Part shown: one piece after another, positions 32,063 through 34,780 of the stretch
Layout of the letters: every line of letters begins with the position of its first letter
Position numbering within the stretch: the stretch's first letter is position 1
Assembly (NCBI GenBank): GCA_003164955.1
Contig: PLRW01000110.1
Coordinates: forward strand, 1 to 34,780
DNA: 34,780 nt
Direction of reading: 5' to 3'
Source of the DNA: Actinomycetota bacterium
GTDB lineage: Bacteria > Actinomycetota > Actinomycetes > Streptosporangiales > Streptosporangiaceae
The notes under the pieces: model-generated
What the model saw: only the letters and a program-made list of their open reading frames with translations
The model's database searches: none
What the model was told of the DNA's origin: nothing
Made by a program: the position numbers and the translations under genes

Positions 32063-33718
32063 ATGCCTGAATTCAGCTACACGGACCTGCTGCCGCTCGG
32101 AGCGGATGACACCACGTACCGGCTGATCACCAAGGATGGCGTCAGTACCCGGCAGTCGCTCGGCAAAACGTTCACCGAGATCGAGCCAGCCGTCCTCACC
32201 CAGTTGACCAGCACCGCGATGCACGACATCGCCCATCTGCTCCGGCCCTCGCATCTCGGCCAGCTCCGCTCGATCCTGGACGATCCCGAGGCTAGCCCTA
32301 ACGACCGTTATGTCGCCCGTGACCTGCTGAAAAACGCGTGCATCGCGGCGGGCGGGGTGCTGCCGATGTGCCAGGACACCGGGACCGCCATCGTCATGGG
32401 CAAGCGCGGGGGGCACGTTCTCACCGACGGCCGTGACGAGGAACACATCGCCCGCGGCGTCTACGACGCTTACACCACGCTCAACCTGCGTTACTCACAG
32501 ATGGCCCCGCTGACCATGTGGGAGGAACGGAACACGGGCAGCAACCTGCCCGCCCAGATCGAGATCTACGCCACGGGCGGCGACGCGTACAAGTTCCTCT
32601 TCATGGCGAAGGGCGGCGGCTCCGCGAACAAGTCGTTCCTGTACCAGGAGACCAAGGCGGTGCTGAACCCCGACCGGATGCTCTCCTTCCTGGAGGAGAA
32701 GATCAGGTCACTGGGCACGGCCGCGTGCCCGCCGTACCACCTGGCCATCGTGGTGGGCGGCACCAGTGCCGAGTTCGCGCTCAAGACGGCCAAGTACGCG
32801 TCGGCCCGTTACCTGGACACCCTGCCGAAGGAAGGCTCGCTGTCCGGGCACGGGTTCCGCGACCTGGAACTCGAGCAGCAGGTCCTGGAGGTGACCCGGC
32901 GCATCGGGATCGGCGCACAGTTCGGCGGCAAGTACTTCTGCCACGACGCACGGGTGATCCGGCTGCCGCGGCACGGCGCCTCCCTCCCGATCGCCATCGC
33001 CGTGTCCTGCTCGGCTGACCGGCAGGCGCTCGGCAAGGTGACGCCGGAGGGCGTCTTCCTCGAGCAACTCGAGACCGATCCCGCACAGTACCTGCCCGAT
33101 CCCACGGACGCCGACGCCGACGCCGACGCGGGCGTCGTCCGGATCGACCTGAACCGGCCGATGGACGAGATCCGCGCCGAACTGTCCAGGTACCCGATCC
33201 GGACCCGGCTGTCGCTGTCGGGCCCGCTGGTCGTCGCGCGGGACATCGCGCACGCCAAGATCGCCGAACGGCTCGACGCGGGCGAGCCACTGCCGGACTA
33301 CATGCGCGATCACGCCGTCTACTACGCGGGCCCGGCCAAGACGCCCGTCGGCTATGCCTCCGGCTCCTTCGGGCCCACGACCGCGGGCCGGATGGATTCC
33401 TACGTGGAGCGCTTCCAGGCCGCGGGCGGGTCCTACGTGATGCTGGCCAAGGGCAACCGGTCAGCGGCGGTCACCCAGGCATGCCAGCGGCACGGCGGCT
33501 TCTACCTCGGCTCCATCGGGGGCGCGGCGGCCCGGCTGGCGCAGGACTGCATCACCCACGTTGAGGTCCTGGAGTACCCCGAGCTCGGTATGGAGGCGGT
33601 CTGGAAGATCGAGGTCCGCGACTTCCCCGCGTTCGTCATCGTGGACGACAAGGGAAACGACTTCTTCGCGGACCCGTCCGGCGCGGCGCTCACGATCGGC
33701 AGCCGGCCGCCGGGATAG
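32063..33718 (+). CDS. Class I fumarate hydratase (iron-sulfur)
   Basis: The 551-residue enzyme interconverts fumarate and malate in the TCA cycle using an oxygen-sensitive [4Fe-4S] cluster. The three cluster cysteines are at about residues 103 (PMCQDTGTA), 222 (AACPPYHLA) and 316 (AVSCSADRQ), matching the spacing of E. coli FumA. Other landmarks are [11 protein letters not shown] and, in the C-terminal swivel domain, [34 protein letters not shown] and [15 protein letters not shown]. An Asp/Ala repeat (DADADADAG) near residue 350 is a small insertion. ATG 32063 has GAGGAT 7 or more bases upstream. It is a single gene. Confidence 0.96.
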   Translation: MPEFSYTDLLPLGADDTTYRLITKDGVSTRQSLGKTFTEIEPAVLTQLTSTAMHDIAHLLRPSHLGQLRSILDDPEASPNDRYVARDLLKNACIAAGGVLPMCQDTGTAIVMGKRGGHVLTDGRDEEHIARGVYDAYTTLNLRYSQMAPLTMWEERNTGSNLPAQIEIYATGGDAYKFLFMAKGGGSANKSFLYQETKAVLNPDRMLSFLEEKIRSLGTAACPPYHLAIVVGGTSAEFALKTAKYASARYLDTLPKEGSLSGHGFRDLELEQQVLEVTRRIGIGAQFGGKYFCHDARVIRLPRHGASLPIAIAVSCSADRQALGKVTPEGVFLEQLETDPAQYLPDPTDADADADAGVVRIDLNRPMDEIRAELSRYPIRTRLSLSGPLVVARDIAHAKIAERLDAGEPLPDYMRDHAVYYAGPAKTPVGYASGSFGPTTAGRMDSYVERFQAAGGSYVMLAKGNRSAAVTQACQRHGGFYLGSIGGAAARLAQDCITHVEVLEYPELGMEAVWKIEVRDFPAFVIVDDKGNDFFADPSGAALTIGSRPPG

Positions 33719-33855
33719 GCTCGCGGGGCCGCCGGCACGCGCGGCGGCCACGTGCGATGACCGGCACAGTGCGATAAGCTGCCCGTTTGGCAGATCGTGA
33801 GCTAATTCCCATCGAACTCTCATCCGCAACGCAGGACCTATCCGCCGATCCCGTG

Positions 33856-33861
33856 TAGGGT
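33856..33861 (+). promoter_or_regulatory. -10 element of the leaderless kinase promoter
   Basis: TAGGGT is followed by CCGGCT and then the ATG at 33868. No ribosome-binding site precedes the ATG. Confidence 0.6.
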
Positions 33862-33867
33862 CCGGCT

Positions 33868-34780
33868 ATGCACGCTATGGCGGGCACGGGGCGCGTTATA
33901 GCGGGGCGCTACCGCCTGAAGGGGCCCATCGGACGGGGTGCGATGGGAACGGTCTGGCGCGCGTGGGACGAGGTTCTCGACCGCGAGGTCGCCGTCAAGG
34001 AACTGCGCATCAGCGATGGCCTGGACCCGGACGAACGCGCCAAGGCCTTCCAGCGGACTCACCGCGAGGCCAGGACCGCCGCGCGGCTCAGTCACCCCGG
34101 CCTCGTCACCGTCTTCGACGTAGCGGAGGAGGACGGGCGTCCCTGGATCATCATGGAGCTCGTCGCGGCACGCTCCCTGGACCAGATCATTGCGCACGAC
34201 GGGCCACTGCCGCCCGACCGCGCGGCCGACGCCGGGCGCCAGCTGCTGGCCGCGCTGGCCACCGCCCACGCGGCCGGCGTGCTGCACCGCGACGTGAAGC
34301 CGAGCAACGTGCTGCTCGCCGACGGCGGCCGGGCCGTGCTCACCGACTTCGGCATCGCGACCTTTCAGGGTGACCCGAAACTTACCCAGACGGGCATGGT
34401 CATGGGGTCGCCGGGCTTCACGGCCCCGGAACGCATCCAGGGCAATCCGGCCACGCCGGCCTCTGACCTGTGGTCGCTGGGCGCCACCCTGTACGCGGCG
34501 GTCGAGGGGCACGGGCCCTTCGACCGGGCGGGCGGGGCCATCACCACGATGTCGGCGATCATCAACTCCGACCCGCCGTCCGCTCCGCCCGCCGCCGGGC
34601 TCGGCCCGGTCATCGACGCCCTGCTGCGGCGCGACCCGGCGAACCGGCCGGATGCCGCGACCGCGGCGCGGATGCTCGGCGCCGTGGGACCGCTGGCGGG
34701 CGCCACCGGGCACGGGAACGTCTTCGTGCCTGCCGGCCCGGGTGGCGAGCCGGGCCGTCCGGCCGAGGCGGGACCGGCCG
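33868..34780 (+). CDS. Ser/Thr protein kinase, Hanks type (partial, runs off right edge)
   Basis: At least 304 residues are in the window. The kinase domain covers about 15-275: glycine loop IGRGAMGTVW (21-30), catalytic lysine K44 in VAVKEL, catalytic loop HRDVKPSN (about 140-147), DFGIA (about 161) and the activation-segment end SPGFTAPERIQG (about 181), which replaces the more common GTPxYMAPE. All catalytic residues are present. The following segment is Pro/Gly/Ala-rich and probably leads to a transmembrane helix and an extracellular sensor beyond the window. The ATG at 33868 is set by a -10 hexamer 6 bases upstream; an ATG three codons in is an alternative. Confidence 0.93.
   Translation, partial: MHAMAGTGRVIAGRYRLKGPIGRGAMGTVWRAWDEVLDREVAVKELRISDGLDPDERAKAFQRTHREARTAARLSHPGLVTVFDVAEEDGRPWIIMELVAARSLDQIIAHDGPLPPDRAADAGRQLLAALATAHAAGVLHRDVKPSNVLLADGGRAVLTDFGIATFQGDPKLTQTGMVMGSPGFTAPERIQGNPATPASDLWSLGATLYAAVEGHGPFDRAGGAITTMSAIINSDPPSAPPAAGLGPVIDALLRRDPANRPDAATAARMLGAVGPLAGATGHGNVFVPAGPGGEPGRPAEAGPA

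Overview
The window is high-GC DNA (about 70% by eye) with GTG and TTG starts and a gene content typical of a filamentous actinomycete: an XRE/DUF397 pair, SARP-type BTAD regulator remnants, a GAF-SpoIIE phosphatase, a Ser/Thr kinase and DUF4245/DUF6542 proteins. A Streptosporangiales- or Streptomyces-like host fits best, but the genus cannot be fixed from the sequence. No tRNA, rRNA, CRISPR array or intact insertion sequence was seen.

Region A (1-8445, all minus strand) is a type IV secretion-like (Tcp/conjugation-type) cluster read right to left: a TcpC-like protein, an 86-residue two-helix membrane protein, a TcpE-like membrane protein fused through a long Pro/Ala-rich linker to a MinD/ParA-like domain, a VirB4-like ATPase that starts on TTG inside the preceding stop codon, and a TrbL/VirB6-like polytopic protein that runs off the left edge. 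No relaxase or VirD4-type coupling protein is visible. This is the least understood system in the window.

Region B (8726-19959) is a conserved actinobacterial housekeeping block: ychF, a damaged ECF sigma gene, rmuC, a DUF6542 membrane protein, a His-rich cation diffusion facilitator, ispH, a lipid-droplet-associated-protein homologue, xseA, xseB, a DUF4245 protein and glpX. From memory, the ychF/DUF6542/ispH/lipid-droplet protein/xseAB/DUF4245/glpX order also occurs in mycobacteria and Streptomyces, with a fumarase gene close to glpX.

Region C (19960-32062) lies between glpX and the class I fumarase gene and is an accessory interval of about 12 kb. It holds two broken SARP-like genes joined head to head, a glutamine-synthetase-family enzyme, a PIN/ribbon-helix-helix toxin-antitoxin pair, an XRE-DUF397 pair facing two tiny coupled genes across an AT-rich control region, an MFS transporter fragment, a MarR-ABC exporter operon, a VOC protein, a GAF-SpoIIE phosphatase, a second MarR gene and the tail of a lost PP2C phosphatase. 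Gene decay and short repeats mark it as a site of repeated rearrangement.

Region D (32063 to the end) has the class I fumarase and the kinase domain of a Ser/Thr protein kinase that runs off the right edge.

A signal shared across regions B to D is leaderless transcription. At least seven genes (ychF, ispH, xseB, the antitoxin, the first marR, VOC and the kinase) have a TANNNT -10 hexamer 6-7 bases before the start codon, which puts the transcription start on or next to the start codon.
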